Positions 37,968 through 48,322 of a stretch of 64,000 nucleotides of DNA are shown here, in pieces. The DNA comes from Pseudonocardiales bacterium (GTDB lineage Bacteria; Actinomycetota; Actinomycetes; Mycobacteriales; Pseudonocardiaceae). The first letter of the stretch is position 1, and every line of letters starts with the position of its first letter. The stretch spans positions 24,769 through 88,768 of the forward strand of contig JAFAPC010000176.1 in assembly GCA_019247305.1 (NCBI GenBank). Reading direction: 5' to 3'. Under the pieces are notes generated by a model. That model saw only the letters and a program-made list of their open reading frames with translations, was not told the DNA's origin and did not search any database. The translations under genes and the position numbers were made by a program.

Positions 37968-39110
37968 TTGGCTGACAACCTCATTGCGGCCGGTCAGCTC
38001 CACGACCCGGCGCTGGCCGCCGCGCTCACCGCGGTACCCCGCCACGCCCTGGTGCCGCACTTTTACCAGCAGGCCCCGAATCGGTCCTGGACCCGGGTAG
38101 ACGCCACCGACTCTAGCTACTACACCACCGTGTACAGCAACACCACCCTGGTCACCGCCCTGGCTGACCTGGGAGCCGGTATCGACGAACCGGTGTCCTC
38201 CAGCAGCCAACCCAGCCTCATGATCCGCATGGTGGAAGCCCTGGACATCCGCGACGGCCAGCGAGTGCTGGAGATCGGCACCGGCACCGGCTACAATGCG
38301 GCCCTGCTGTCCCACCGTCTCGGCGAGACGAACGTGTTCTCCCTCGACATCGACGCCAGCCTGGTCGCGATGGCCGCTGACCGGTTGGCCGCGATCGACT
38401 ACCGGCCCACCCTCGCCGTTGCCGACGGCGCCGCCGGCTTGCCCGAGCACGCTCCGTTCGACGCGATCATCGCGACCTGCTCCGTGCCCGCGATCCCCTC
38501 GGTGTGGATCGAGCAGCTCACCGACGGCGGGACCGTGCTGGCCGACGTGAAAGTGCAAAACACCGCCGGCAACCTGGTACTGCTGCGCCGGGACGGCCAG
38601 CGCGCCGTCGGTCGATTCGCCACCCGGTACGCGGCGTTCATGCCGCTACGCCACACCGTCCACGCCACCATCCCCAACGCCACTGCCACCGCCGTGGCCA
38701 TCAGCCACCACCGCAGCGCCCACCACGCCGTGCCGGAGCGCGACACCGACGCGCTCGTGTTGCCCACCCAGCAGCCGCTGCTGTGGTTCCTGACGGCACT
38801 GCGCCTCCCGGTCACTGTCACCTTCGGCTACACCATCGACCCCGAACGACGTGAGCCCAGCCACGTGCACCTGTACGCCGCCGACGGCTCCACCAGCCAC
38901 GTCACCATCGCTCACGACCACGATCGACACCGCGTGAGCGAAACCGGACCGCTGAGACTGTGGACACACGTCGAGGACGCCCACCGGCAATGGACCCAGT
39001 GGGGACAACCCGACTGGGACCGGCTCGGGTTCACCGTGGACACCACAACCCACACCCAGTCACTCTGGCTAGACGAGCCAGAAAACCCAATCGCCACCCT
39101 TCCCCGGTGA
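37968..39110 (+). CDS. tgmC: Graspetide-associated PIMT-like O-methyltransferase (TgmC-like)
   Basis: About 380 residues. The N-terminal half is a protein-L-isoaspartate O-methyltransferase-like domain: RVLEIGTGTGYNAALL (SAM motif I) with VPRHALVPHFYQQ before it and DAIIATCSVPAIP after it. The C-terminal 160 residues are the extension typical of graspetide PIMTs, which methylate a core Asp so that it cyclises to aspartimide, as shown for fuscimiditide. The start is uncertain: TTG at 37968 is the first legal codon, but family-like residues (EWPELART) continue upstream to about 37938 without ATG or GTG. A hairpin at 39146-39168 closes the three-gene unit. Confidence 0.87.
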   Translation: MADNLIAAGQLHDPALAAALTAVPRHALVPHFYQQAPNRSWTRVDATDSSYYTTVYSNTTLVTALADLGAGIDEPVSSSSQPSLMIRMVEALDIRDGQRVLEIGTGTGYNAALLSHRLGETNVFSLDIDASLVAMAADRLAAIDYRPTLAVADGAAGLPEHAPFDAIIATCSVPAIPSVWIEQLTDGGTVLADVKVQNTAGNLVLLRRDGQRAVGRFATRYAAFMPLRHTVHATIPNATATAVAISHHRSAHHAVPERDTDALVLPTQQPLLWFLTALRLPVTVTFGYTIDPERREPSHVHLYAADGSTSHVTIAHDHDRHRVSETGPLRLWTHVEDAHRQWTQWGQPDWDRLGFTVDTTTHTQSLWLDEPENPIATLPR

Positions 39111-39145
39111 CCAGAGCGGGACTGGGCCGTGGGGTTACTGCATAT

Positions 39146-39168
39146 ACGACCGGCTAGTGTCCGGTCGT
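39146..39168 (+). terminator. Hairpin after the graspetide operon
   Basis: Arms ACGACCGG and CCGGTCGT are exact complements around a 7-base loop, 36 bases past the tgmC stop, followed by GTTG without a long T-run. It probably ends the graspetide transcript. Confidence 0.5.
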
Positions 39169-39278
39169 GTTGCCAGGCGGTACGATCTCGATAAATCGCA
39201 GAATTTGCGGCCATTCCTGCGCTCGTGCCGGCGCGTCGACGGACGGCTGGGGATCGGAGGGGATCGGAATATAGGGAT

Positions 39279-39618
39279 TCACTCCGCGCCGAGGTCTACT
39301 GAATAGTGTTCCGGACATTCGTCCTCATCACCATCCTTCACGAATGCGAAGCCCCGGCTCAGGAGCTCCTCTGCCCGGACGCACACGAAGTACCGTGGGT
39401 TGTCGCTCGCTTTGATCCCCGACAACTCGGACGCAGCGAGCAGTCGGTTGATCGTGTCCTGCTCTGTTTCGCCCCGTCGCCGCACGTCGGCGAACACGGA
39501 CAAGCGCCACGCCCCCGAGCGCCGCGAGTTGTTCACGCTCGGCCCTCTTGAGCACGGTCTCGGGGTCCGTTGGCCGGAATCGGATGACGATCGCGTCACG
39601 GGAAACCTCGACCAGCAC
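39279..39618 (-). pseudogene. Small actinobacterial protein split by a one-base frameshift
   Basis: Two overlapping frames together read like one protein. The first (GTG at 39618) gives VEVSRDAIVIRFRPTDPE, then ETVLKRAEREQLAALG. The second continues AWRLSVFADVRRRGETEQ, TINRLLAASELSGIKASD and FKDGDEDE-like acidic text ending YSVDLGAE. The junction falls in a run of five C (plus strand 39512-39516): removing one base joins both frames without loss. It is either a recent frameshift or an error in the run. The protein would have about 112 residues; I recall similar actinobacterial proteins but no function. It is divergent from the nSTAND gene region. Confidence 0.6.
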
Positions 39619-39723
39619 CCGGAGGTGCTACGGCCCGTGTCACTGGCGTTGGCCGGTTAGCGTGGAGCCCTGCTCGCTGCCATAGGGTGACCGCCACTGC
39701 GGGCGAGCATGAAAGAGGGGGAC

Positions 39724-39872
39724 GTGGATCCGGAACTGTCGGCATTGGCGTCGTCTGCGGCGGCCACGGGGGTGCAGTTGCTGGCCGCCACGATCACCAT
39801 GCAGACCACGGTGTTGGCGAGCGCCGGGTGAACCACGCGGGCCGTGATCTGCATGTCACTACTGAGGGGTGA
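39724..39872 (+). pseudogene. Collapsed small partner gene of the nSTAND ATPase
   Basis: A GTG at 39724 behind AGAGGGGG starts VDPELSALASSAAATGVQ, the typical opening of short actinobacterial proteins that precede large nSTAND or TPR ATPases. The frame stops at 39829-39831. In another frame the DNA continues with RVNHAGRDLHVTTEG and stops at 39870-39872. That ending resembles the AGRDLHV motif of the following gene (HVNQAGRDLHVHY). Such a beginning and end normally enclose about 100 more residues, so the middle seems deleted with a frame change. It could also be a working 35-residue peptide. Confidence 0.5.
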
Positions 39873-39875
39873 TCG

Positions 39876-42800
39876 ATGGGACGCTCCGGGGAGCAGCCGG
39901 AACGGCCGCAGCCTGGGCAGGAGTCTGTCCATTGGGAAGCCATCGCTATCGGCGGGGCCCACGTCAACCAGGCCGGTCGTGATCTTCATGTGCACTATGC
40001 GGATGGTGTGCGGCGGGTTGAGTCAGGCGCGGTGGTACAGGAGTGTCCGTATCCGGGATTGGCTTCCTTCGGACCTGAACAGGCGAGGTGGTTCTTCGGA
40101 CGGGATCAGCTGACGGCGGCGTTGATCGCGCGTCTTGACGCGCGCCTGCGGGTAGGTGGGGTACAGGTTGTGGTGGCGCCGTCGGGAGCGGGGAAATCGT
40201 CGCTGTTGCAGGCCGGTCTCCTTCCCCAGCTGGAGGCCGGTGCCCTGCCGAGGTCGAGCCGATGGTTGCGGATCGTGATCACTCCTACCGCGCAGCCGCT
40301 AGCCGCGCTGGCCACCGAGATCGCCGCATTGACCGGTGCCGATCTGGTAACCCTGGCTGAGGAATTAGCGGCCGACCCGCACCAAACCGAAGCGGTGCTA
40401 CGGGGTCTGCTAAGGAGTGAGGACTCAGAAGACCGGGTTGTGGTGGTGGTCGATCAGTTTGAGGAACTGTTCACCCTGTGCCCCGATGATCAGCAGCGGC
40501 GCACGTTCATCGACGTGCTCGCGCGGCTGGCCCATCCACCGCAACCGGTGGGGCTGGTCGTGGTGGGTGTGCGGGCGGATTTCTACGCCGCCTGCGCCGA
40601 CTACCCCTACCTGCGCGCCGCGTTGCAGGACCATCAGCTGGTAGTCGGGCCGATGTCGGACACCGAGTTACGGGCGGCCATTCGCTATCCGGCACAGGAT
40701 GTGGGGCTCGACGTCGAAGCGGGTCTGGTCGAGCTGTTGCTACGGGATCTCGGGGACACCGTGGGCGGGATGAGCGGTTCTGGGGCCGGGCGGCTTCCAT
40801 TGCTGGCGCACGCGCTGCGGGCTACCTGGCAGCAGCGCCACGGCCACCTGTTGACGGTGGAGGGTTACCGGACCACCGGTGGTATTCAGTGCGCAGTGGG
40901 GACCACGGCCGAGGGTATTTTCAGCGCCTTGGACCCGGCCGGGCAGCACGCGGCTCAGGCTCTGTTCCTGAGGTTGATCAAAATCGGCGATGGCACCGAG
41001 GACACCCGGCGTCGAGTAGATCGCGCGGACCTGCTGCGGGGTCTGGATCTCGGCAGTGTGGAGCCGGTGGTGGATGCGTTCACTCAGGGCCGGCTGCTCA
41101 CTCAGGAGCGGGACACCGTCGAGATCACCCACGAGGCCCTGCTGCGGGCGTGGCCACGGTTGCGGCAGTGGATCGACTCCGACCATGCCGGCAACCTGAT
41201 CCGCCAGGAGTTTGAGGACGCCGCCGCTGTCTGGGATCGGAATCGCCGCGATGGCGCCGGGTTGTACCGGGGAAGCCGCTTGGAGACGGCCCGCCTCTGG
41301 GCGGCCTCGGCATCGCACGAGGGTGACCTGAGCCGCACAGCGTCGGAGTTTCTCACCGCGTCCACCCGGCAGGAACAGCGTGCCGCCAGGCTCCGTCGCG
41401 CTGTGCTCGTTGTGCTGTCCGTGCTGGCCCTGATTGCCTCGGGGGCCGCAGCCGTCGCCTTCCACCAGCGCGTCACCGCGCAGCGAGAACGTGACACCGC
41501 GACCTTCAACCAGATCACCGCCCAAGCTGACCGGCTGCGCGACAAAGACGTGTCTCTCGCGGCGCAATTCGACCTCACCGCCTACCGCATGCGGCCGACT
41601 CCGGACCGCTACACGGCCCTGGTCACCGATGCGAACGCCGCCTTGTCCACTCCACTGACCGGCCACACCGGCGTCGTGTCCTCGGTGGCGTTCAGTCCTG
41701 ATGGGCGCACCCTGGCCAGCGGTAGTTTCGATCAGACGGTGCGGTTGTGGAATGTAACCAACCCGACCCACCCCACACCGCTGGGCCAGCCCCTGACCGG
41801 CCACACTAGCTACGTTCACAGGGTGGTGTTCAGTCCCGATGGACGCACCCTGGCCAGCAGCGGCGACGAGACCGTGCGGCTGTGGAACGTGACCGACCCA
41901 GCCCACCCCACCCCATTGGGTCCACCCCTAACGGGCCACACCAGCTTCGTTCTCGGGGTGACGTTCAGCCCTGACGGGCGCACTCTGGCTAGCAGCAGCG
42001 CTGATCGCACGGTGCGGCTATGGAACGTGACCGACCCGACCCACCCCACACCCCTGGGCCCACTCCTCACCGGCCACACCAGCGCCGTCGGCCCGGTGGT
42101 GTTCAGTCCTGACGGGCACACCCTGGCCAGCGGCAGTTTCGATCAGACGGTGCGGTTGTGGAACGTAACCAACCCGACTCACCCCACACCGCTGGGCCAA
42201 CCCGTGACCAACGCCGCCCGCCAGGCAATGGCGTTCAGTCCTGATGGGCGCACCCTGGCTAGCGACAACGGCGAGACCGTGCGATTGTGGAACGTGACCG
42301 ACCCAGCCCACCCCACACCGCTGGGCCAACCCCTGACCGGTCATACTCACGTCGTCCAGGCGCTGATGTTCAGCCCTGATGGGCACACCCTGGCCAGCAG
42401 CGGCGACCGGACGGTGCGGCTGTGGAACGTGACCGACCCAACCCGTCCGACGCCGTTGGGTCAGCCCCTCGCCGGCCACATCAGCGTCGTCAACGCGGTG
42501 GCGTTCAGTCCTGATGGGCACACCCTGGCCAGCGGCAGCGACGACCAGACTGTGCGGCTGTGGAGCATTCCCCGCACCCTTCTGACTGGCCACACCGACA
42601 CCGTTGTCTCGGTGGCGTTCAGTCCTGATAGGCGCACCCTGGCCAGCGGCAGTTTCGATCAGACGGTGCGGTTGTGGAATGTGACGGACCGGACCCGTCC
42701 GACCCAGTTGGGTCAGCCCCTGACCGACCACACCGGCGCTGTCGGCCCAGTGGCATTCAGTCCTGATGGGCTCACCCTGGCCAGTAGCGACAGCGGCAGC

Positions 42801-43616
42801 GTGGCGTTGTGGAACGTGGCCCGACCGACCCGCCATACCCCGTTGGGTCCACCCCCGACCGACCACACCAGCGCCGTTTTCTCGGTGGCATTCAGTCCTG
42901 ATGGGCGCACCCTGGCCACCGGCAGCTACGACCGCACGGTGCGGCTGTGGAACGTGGCCGACCCGACCCACCCCACACCCCTAAGCCCACCACTGACCGG
43001 CCAGACCAGCACCGTTGTCTCAGTGGTGTTCAGTCCGGATGGGCACACCCTGGCCAGTAGCGACAGCGGCAGTGTGTCGTTGTGGAATGTGACCGACCGG
43101 ACCCGTCCGACGCCGTTGGGTCAGCTCCTGACCGGCGACACCGCCACTGGCCAGACGGTGTTGTTCAGCCCGGATGGGCACACCCTGGCTGACAGCCGCC
43201 ACGAGACCGTGCGGCTGTGGAATGTGACTGACCCGGCCCACCCCACACCGCTGGGCAAACCCCTGATAGGCCACACCAACGCCGTCGAGACGATGGCGTT
43301 CAGTCCGGATGGGCACACCCTGGCCACCGGTAGTCTCGATCAGACGGTGCGGTTGTGGAATGTAACCAACCCGGCCCATCCCACACCGCTGGGTCAACCC
43401 CTGATCGGCCACACCAGCTTCGTTCTCGGGGTAGCGTTCAGCCCGGATGGGCGCACCCTAGCCAGCGGCGGCGACGATGGCACCGTGCGGCTGTGGGAGA
43501 TGGACGTGGACCAAGCGATCAAGCGGATCTGTGCCACTACCAGGAACACCCTCACGCTCGAGAAGTGGGAACAATACGTTTCAAAGGACCTGCCTTACCA
43601 CCCGCCCTGCCCGTGA
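39876..43616 (+). CDS. nSTAND ATPase with transmembrane helix and 14 WD40 repeats
   Basis: 1246 residues. A short N-terminal tag has HVNQAGRDLHVHY; PYPGLASFGPEQARWFFGR then opens the novel-STAND NTPase (Walker A APSGAGKSS at 101-109, Walker B VVVVVDQFEELFT near 190, and a winged-helix end RLLTQERDTVEITHEAL). One membrane span lies at about 508-531 (VLVVLSVLALIASGAAAVAF). From about residue 590 there are 14 WD40 repeats (each with FSPDGxTLAS and VRLWNV), enough for two seven-bladed propellers. The ATG follows GAGGGGTG. STAND ATPases are signalling switches, often in conflict or programmed responses; here the output would be at the membrane. No nuclease or protease effector is fused. Confidence 0.85.
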   Translation: MGRSGEQPERPQPGQESVHWEAIAIGGAHVNQAGRDLHVHYADGVRRVESGAVVQECPYPGLASFGPEQARWFFGRDQLTAALIARLDARLRVGGVQVVVAPSGAGKSSLLQAGLLPQLEAGALPRSSRWLRIVITPTAQPLAALATEIAALTGADLVTLAEELAADPHQTEAVLRGLLRSEDSEDRVVVVVDQFEELFTLCPDDQQRRTFIDVLARLAHPPQPVGLVVVGVRADFYAACADYPYLRAALQDHQLVVGPMSDTELRAAIRYPAQDVGLDVEAGLVELLLRDLGDTVGGMSGSGAGRLPLLAHALRATWQQRHGHLLTVEGYRTTGGIQCAVGTTAEGIFSALDPAGQHAAQALFLRLIKIGDGTEDTRRRVDRADLLRGLDLGSVEPVVDAFTQGRLLTQERDTVEITHEALLRAWPRLRQWIDSDHAGNLIRQEFEDAAAVWDRNRRDGAGLYRGSRLETARLWAASASHEGDLSRTASEFLTASTRQEQRAARLRRAVLVVLSVLALIASGAAAVAFHQRVTAQRERDTATFNQITAQADRLRDKDVSLAAQFDLTAYRMRPTPDRYTALVTDANAALSTPLTGHTGVVSSVAFSPDGRTLASGSFDQTVRLWNVTNPTHPTPLGQPLTGHTSYVHRVVFSPDGRTLASSGDETVRLWNVTDPAHPTPLGPPLTGHTSFVLGVTFSPDGRTLASSSADRTVRLWNVTDPTHPTPLGPLLTGHTSAVGPVVFSPDGHTLASGSFDQTVRLWNVTNPTHPTPLGQPVTNAARQAMAFSPDGRTLASDNGETVRLWNVTDPAHPTPLGQPLTGHTHVVQALMFSPDGHTLASSGDRTVRLWNVTDPTRPTPLGQPLAGHISVVNAVAFSPDGHTLASGSDDQTVRLWSIPRTLLTGHTDTVVSVAFSPDRRTLASGSFDQTVRLWNVTDRTRPTQLGQPLTDHTGAVGPVAFSPDGLTLASSDSGSVALWNVARPTRHTPLGPPPTDHTSAVFSVAFSPDGRTLATGSYDRTVRLWNVADPTHPTPLSPPLTGQTSTVVSVVFSPDGHTLASSDSGSVSLWNVTDRTRPTPLGQLLTGDTATGQTVLFSPDGHTLADSRHETVRLWNVTDPAHPTPLGKPLIGHTNAVETMAFSPDGHTLATGSLDQTVRLWNVTNPAHPTPLGQPLIGHTSFVLGVAFSPDGRTLASGGDDGTVRLWEMDVDQAIKRICATTRNTLTLEKWEQYVSKDLPYHPPCP
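41646..43500 (+). repeat. In-gene tandem repeats encoding 14 WD40 units
   Basis: Fourteen units of about 114-138 bp share near-identical blocks such as TTCAGTCCTGATGGGC and GTGCGGTTGTGGAA. Units 1, 4, 8 and 13 (GSFDQ or GSLDQ type) are most alike. Unit 7 is shorter because it lacks the Pro-rich linker before the next blade. High DNA identity points to recent copying and a fast-changing ligand surface. Confidence 0.88.
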
Positions 43617-43788
43617 TATGCCAGCAATACCGCAACAAGGTTGCTGCTGTCCAGCCGGCAGAAACAGCGCGCCGCACTCACCGTGCGGCCGGTCGCGACC
43701 AGTACCAAGGAGCTCTCCGAGCACCTGGACTGGCACCGAATAGGCACCGAGCGGTGTCACCATTTTTTGATGTGTACCTGTTACTATT

Positions 43789-45393
43789 TCACGCCAACCC
43801 GTAAGACGTTAAGCGGTCGTCGAGGGCGCGGACGGCGGCGGTGTGTTGCCAGGGCTGCAAACTAACACGGGCCTTCACCAACCGCTCGGTCAGCCGAGCG
43901 GAACTGTGACTCGCCGCGATGTCCCCAGCATCACTAAGCAGCCGCGCCGCTTCATCAATCTCATTGCGCTGCACATACGCCTCACCCAGGTCGACGAAGG
44001 TCATACCGACGACGCGGGCGCGTGATCGGTCCAGGACCTTGAGGGACTGCTGTGCATAAGAAATAGCCCGGTCAGGCTCACCTAGCTTGAGGTGACACTC
44101 GCCGCGAATGGAGATGTGCAGCGCTTCGTCATACGTGCTATAGCTCGGGGCTTGGCCATCTGCCCTGGTGAGTGCGGTGTGGGCGTTATCGAGCGCGCTC
44201 AGGCAGGCGTCGCGCTGCCCGTCAGCGGCATAGGCACGCCCAGCCATGTCGACAGCAAGGGCGCGCAACCGCAGGTCATCAGTACGGTCAGCCCACTGCC
44301 CGGCCGCAACAGCGTGGTCGATGCCCATCCGTGGCTTACCCTGCCAGGTCGCCAGGAAGCTCATATCGCACAACACGAGCCCACCCTGCCCGGCATTCTC
44401 CGCTTGGTGGGCCAGGGTGCGGGCATCCTCGTAGTAGTACCCGGCGTCATCGAACTGCTTCAGGTCAAACGACAGCCACCCGGCCTGCCGCGAGGCCTCA
44501 CTCAGCGCCGAGAGCAACTGCGGCCGCAAGTCGGCGGGACAGTCCGGCAGCAGCGCGCGAGCCAGGTCTCGCTGGGCCAGGACAGTGGTCAGGACGGCCT
44601 GCGGCCCCAGCGTGTAATCCTGCCGCCGGCAGTGCCACAGCACTGCCTCGATGTGCCCGATGGTCCGCGTGTCCAGGCGGCTCGACGCGCCCAGCACCGA
44701 GGCTAGCCGCTCCTGCTCGTCGCCGTCGGTGGTGACAGGCAGGCCCGCGACACTCGCAGCCCAGCTCAGAAGCCGGAGTGTGTGGCGACGGTACATGGTG
44801 TGCGCCCAACTACGGAGGAAGCCAACAAGCCGATGATACGCGCGGTCGCGGTCGCGGGGTGTGCTTAGCACGTCGTGCTCGGATGGCGCCACTGATCCGA
44901 GGTGCTGCATCAGCAAGGCAACAAAATTGTCAGGCAGCGCAAGACCGGTGACCATCGCCCACACTGCGGAATCGCTCGGCACGACCAGCCCGGCATCAGT
45001 TTTGCGCACCGCAGGCGCGGTTTCCTGGATGTTTGCCGCAGTATCCAGGTGCCGGAAATTAGGCAGGTCAGCGAGCAAGTCACTGACCGCGCACTCATAG
45101 AGTTCCGCCAGCTTGGCGAGGTTATCAAACGATGGGGCATTCCCCGTGCGGCTCGGCCACTGCTCCCAGCAGGAAAACGACTTGAACGTTTTCAGCTCAT
45201 CAGGCCAGCGCTTATTCCACTCATCGGCAGCCTGGCGCTGGCTCCACCCTCGGGCATAGCGCAACGCCACCCGGGCATTGACGCGGAAACGCTGCCGGAG
45301 CGCCTCGGCGACGTCTACTCGCGACTTCCTCTCAGCCCGCAGCGAACGCACCAGCAGCTCACGCCGCTGTTTCTGACTGCGTGGCTCACTCAT
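43789..45393 (-). CDS. XRE-type regulator with TPR-like C-terminal domain
   Basis: 534 residues. The N-terminal region carries a helix-turn-helix of the XRE type (VALRYARGWSQRQAADEWN, then SFDNLAKLAELYECAVSDLL). The remaining 400 residues are helical with TPR-like repeats (SALSEASRQAGWLSFDL, LRLRALAVDMAGRAYAADG, GECHLKLGEPDRAISYAQQ, DLGEAYVQRNEIDEAARLL). Such proteins are very common in actinomycetes and are often regulators tied to small signalling peptides or to specialised metabolism. The ATG follows GAGGAGG by four bases. It is convergent with the nSTAND gene (172 bases between stops). Its targets are unknown. Confidence 0.85.
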   Translation of the reverse strand: MSEPRSQKQRRELLVRSLRAERKSRVDVAEALRQRFRVNARVALRYARGWSQRQAADEWNKRWPDELKTFKSFSCWEQWPSRTGNAPSFDNLAKLAELYECAVSDLLADLPNFRHLDTAANIQETAPAVRKTDAGLVVPSDSAVWAMVTGLALPDNFVALLMQHLGSVAPSEHDVLSTPRDRDRAYHRLVGFLRSWAHTMYRRHTLRLLSWAASVAGLPVTTDGDEQERLASVLGASSRLDTRTIGHIEAVLWHCRRQDYTLGPQAVLTTVLAQRDLARALLPDCPADLRPQLLSALSEASRQAGWLSFDLKQFDDAGYYYEDARTLAHQAENAGQGGLVLCDMSFLATWQGKPRMGIDHAVAAGQWADRTDDLRLRALAVDMAGRAYAADGQRDACLSALDNAHTALTRADGQAPSYSTYDEALHISIRGECHLKLGEPDRAISYAQQSLKVLDRSRARVVGMTFVDLGEAYVQRNEIDEAARLLSDAGDIAASHSSARLTERLVKARVSLQPWQHTAAVRALDDRLTSYGLA

Positions 45394-45833
45394 AGCACCT
45401 CCTCAACGTCGCGGCGCCGCACTCCATAGCCGGCTTTCGAACGTGGCAGAGGAACGTTACCGGTTGGGTACTCCCCGGCCAACTTGGTACGGAAAGTCCG
45501 CCCGCGGCCCGGATGCCGGTAACCAGAGATCGCGGCTGCTCCTGGTGGGCCGCCCCCGCAAATACGGGCACAGTGGTGAGCAGGCACCTAGGGCCGGGAT
45601 GTCGAGACACCCCAGCGCGTGGTTGTGTCTTTGCCAGTGAGTCATGCGCACGCCCCCAGCGCAGACCGCAGCTCTGGCAGGGCACCCACTCCCCCGAGCC
45701 GCGCGCTGTTCGGCGGATGGACTCGCCCCGGTCCTGGGTGCCGTCCACGCGGTGATTGAGATAGCGCACCGGCGAACGGAAAACCCACGAGGGAAACCGT
45801 GCACGTGTCATCGGGAACAAGAGGTGACTGGGA
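45394..45833. other. Intergenic region between the XRE-TPR gene and a small plus-strand gene
   Basis: About 440 bases with overlapping minus-strand frames (one containing WVPCQSCGLRWGRAHDS) but without ribosome sites or any family I know. The region probably contains the XRE-TPR promoter and that of the small gene at 45834. Confidence 0.35.
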
Positions 45834-46079
45834 ATGAGCGGCCGGGGTGGAGCTAAACCCAGCGCATCGCTGGTGGGATGGGTGTTCCTTGCTGGGTACC
45901 GCGCAGAGGGGTTCACGATCCGGTGGCGACGGGGTGATCGGGTGGCCTACGTGCTGAGCGGCCACCGGGTAGGCGATCACGGGATGACCGACATCCTCGG
46001 CACCATTCACGTCTTGCCGGCTGGGTGGACTGACCTCGCGGAGATTCGCAGGTTGGGCCAGCGGTGGGCGCGAGGGTAG
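45834..46079 (+). CDS. Small soluble protein, unknown
   Basis: 81 residues, rich in Gly, Arg and Trp, with segments VGWVFLAGYRAEGFTIRW and IHVLPAGWTDLAEIRRLG. The pattern suggests a small beta-rich domain followed by a helix. The ATG at 45834 has GAGGTG eight bases before. It stands between the XRE-TPR gene (opposite strand) and a strong hairpin ahead of purC. Small proteins of this sort often accompany XRE-type regulators in actinomycetes, but I recognise no defined family. Confidence 0.5.
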   Translation: MSGRGGAKPSASLVGWVFLAGYRAEGFTIRWRRGDRVAYVLSGHRVGDHGMTDILGTIHVLPAGWTDLAEIRRLGQRWARG

Positions 46080-46096
46080 GGTCCGCTCGGTGCTGT

Positions 46097-46159
46097 CCGT
46101 GAACTCGACAGGACCGACGTTTCCGGTGCCTGCGCACGTCGGTCCTGTCGAGTTCACGG
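46097..46159. terminator. 24-bp perfect inverted repeat ahead of purC
   Basis: Left arm 46097-46120 and right arm 46136-46159 are exact reverse complements (CCGTGAACTCGACAGG... start) around a 15-base loop. It begins 18 bases after the stop of the small gene at 45834 and ends about 46 bases before purC. It fits a strong terminator, or an attenuator in the purC leader. Confidence 0.65.
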
Positions 46160-46205
46160 CGCTGGGCATACCGGGTTCGGCGCGAGTGTGGGTACGGTGG
46201 TCAGG

Positions 46206-47036
46206 GTGGAGCACATATCCGCCGGCAAGGTGCGGGACCTGTATTCGCTCGATGGGGACCTGCTGCTCGTCGCCTCGGACCGGATCTCGGTGTATGACGT
46301 GGTCCTCCCAACGCCCATTCCCGACAAAGGCGCGCTGCTGACGCAACTGTCGGTGTGGTGGTTCACCAGACTCACCGACGTGGCGCCCAACCATCTGATC
46401 TCGGCCACCGACGTGCCGCCGGAGTTCACGGCCCGGGCGATCCGTGTCGCGCCACTGCGGATGATCCCGGTGGAATGTATTGCCCGCGGCTATCTCGCCG
46501 GCCTCGGGCTGCGCGAGTACCAGAAATTCGGCACGGTCTCGGGTGTGGCATTACCTGCTGGGCTGGTCATCGGCAGCCGGTTACCCGAGCCGATCTTCAC
46601 GCCGACGACCAAATTCGCCGACACCGGACACGATGAGTTCATCACCTTCGACGACGTTGTGCGCGAAACCGGACCGGAGACCGCCGAGCGCCTCCGGAGC
46701 CTGACCCTCGAACTCTATGCGAAGGCAGCAGAACACGCCCTACAGAGCGGCGTCATTATCGCGGACACGAAATTCGAGTTCGGCTGGGACTCATCCGGTC
46801 ACTTGACGCTCGGAGACGAAGCCCTCACGTCGGATTCATCGCGTTTCTGGCTCGCCGAGCGCTGGCGGCCCGGTCAGCCGCCGCACGCGTTGGATAAGCA
46901 GTTCGTCCGGGACTGGGCACTGGGCACGGGATGGGACCGGGAGCCACCCGGGCCGGTCCTTCCTCCGGCGATCGTCGCGGAGACGCGGCGGCGCTACGTC
47001 GAGGCCTACGAGCGCATCACCGGCGCCTCCTGGTGA
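46206..47036 (+). CDS. purC: Phosphoribosylaminoimidazole-succinocarboxamide synthase
   Basis: About 276 residues. PurC joins aspartate to CAIR in purine synthesis using ATP. The start motif HISAGKVRDLY is followed by LLVASDRISVYDVVLPTPIPDKG, VPLR-like PLRMIPVECIARGY with the substrate signature, and IIADTKFEFGWD. I chose GTG at 46206, which gives the normal family length; GTGs at 46188 and 46197 are also in frame and none has a clear ribosome site, so a leaderless transcript is possible. It is preceded by a strong hairpin. No other purine gene is visible. Confidence 0.92.
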   Translation: MEHISAGKVRDLYSLDGDLLLVASDRISVYDVVLPTPIPDKGALLTQLSVWWFTRLTDVAPNHLISATDVPPEFTARAIRVAPLRMIPVECIARGYLAGLGLREYQKFGTVSGVALPAGLVIGSRLPEPIFTPTTKFADTGHDEFITFDDVVRETGPETAERLRSLTLELYAKAAEHALQSGVIIADTKFEFGWDSSGHLTLGDEALTSDSSRFWLAERWRPGQPPHALDKQFVRDWALGTGWDREPPGPVLPPAIVAETRRRYVEAYERITGASW

Positions 47037-48245
<1,209 letters not shown>

Positions 48246-48322
48246 GGTGTTGGCGGCGCGCCTCCCCCGACGGGAGCGCCCACCGGCCTACGGTGGCGCT
48301 ACTTCACCGGGAGGTCCTTGCG

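Noticed and set aside
40740..42971. Two long minus-strand open frames with repeats
   Set aside because: Antisense images of the nSTAND/WD40 gene; no start signal.
41646..43500. Possible CRISPR-like or satellite array
   Set aside because: The repeats are coding WD40 units in one open frame, not short palindromic repeats with unique spacers.
45386..45916. 176-residue minus-strand frame with a CxxC segment
   Set aside because: No ribosome site, no family likeness, and it overlaps other equally weak frames.
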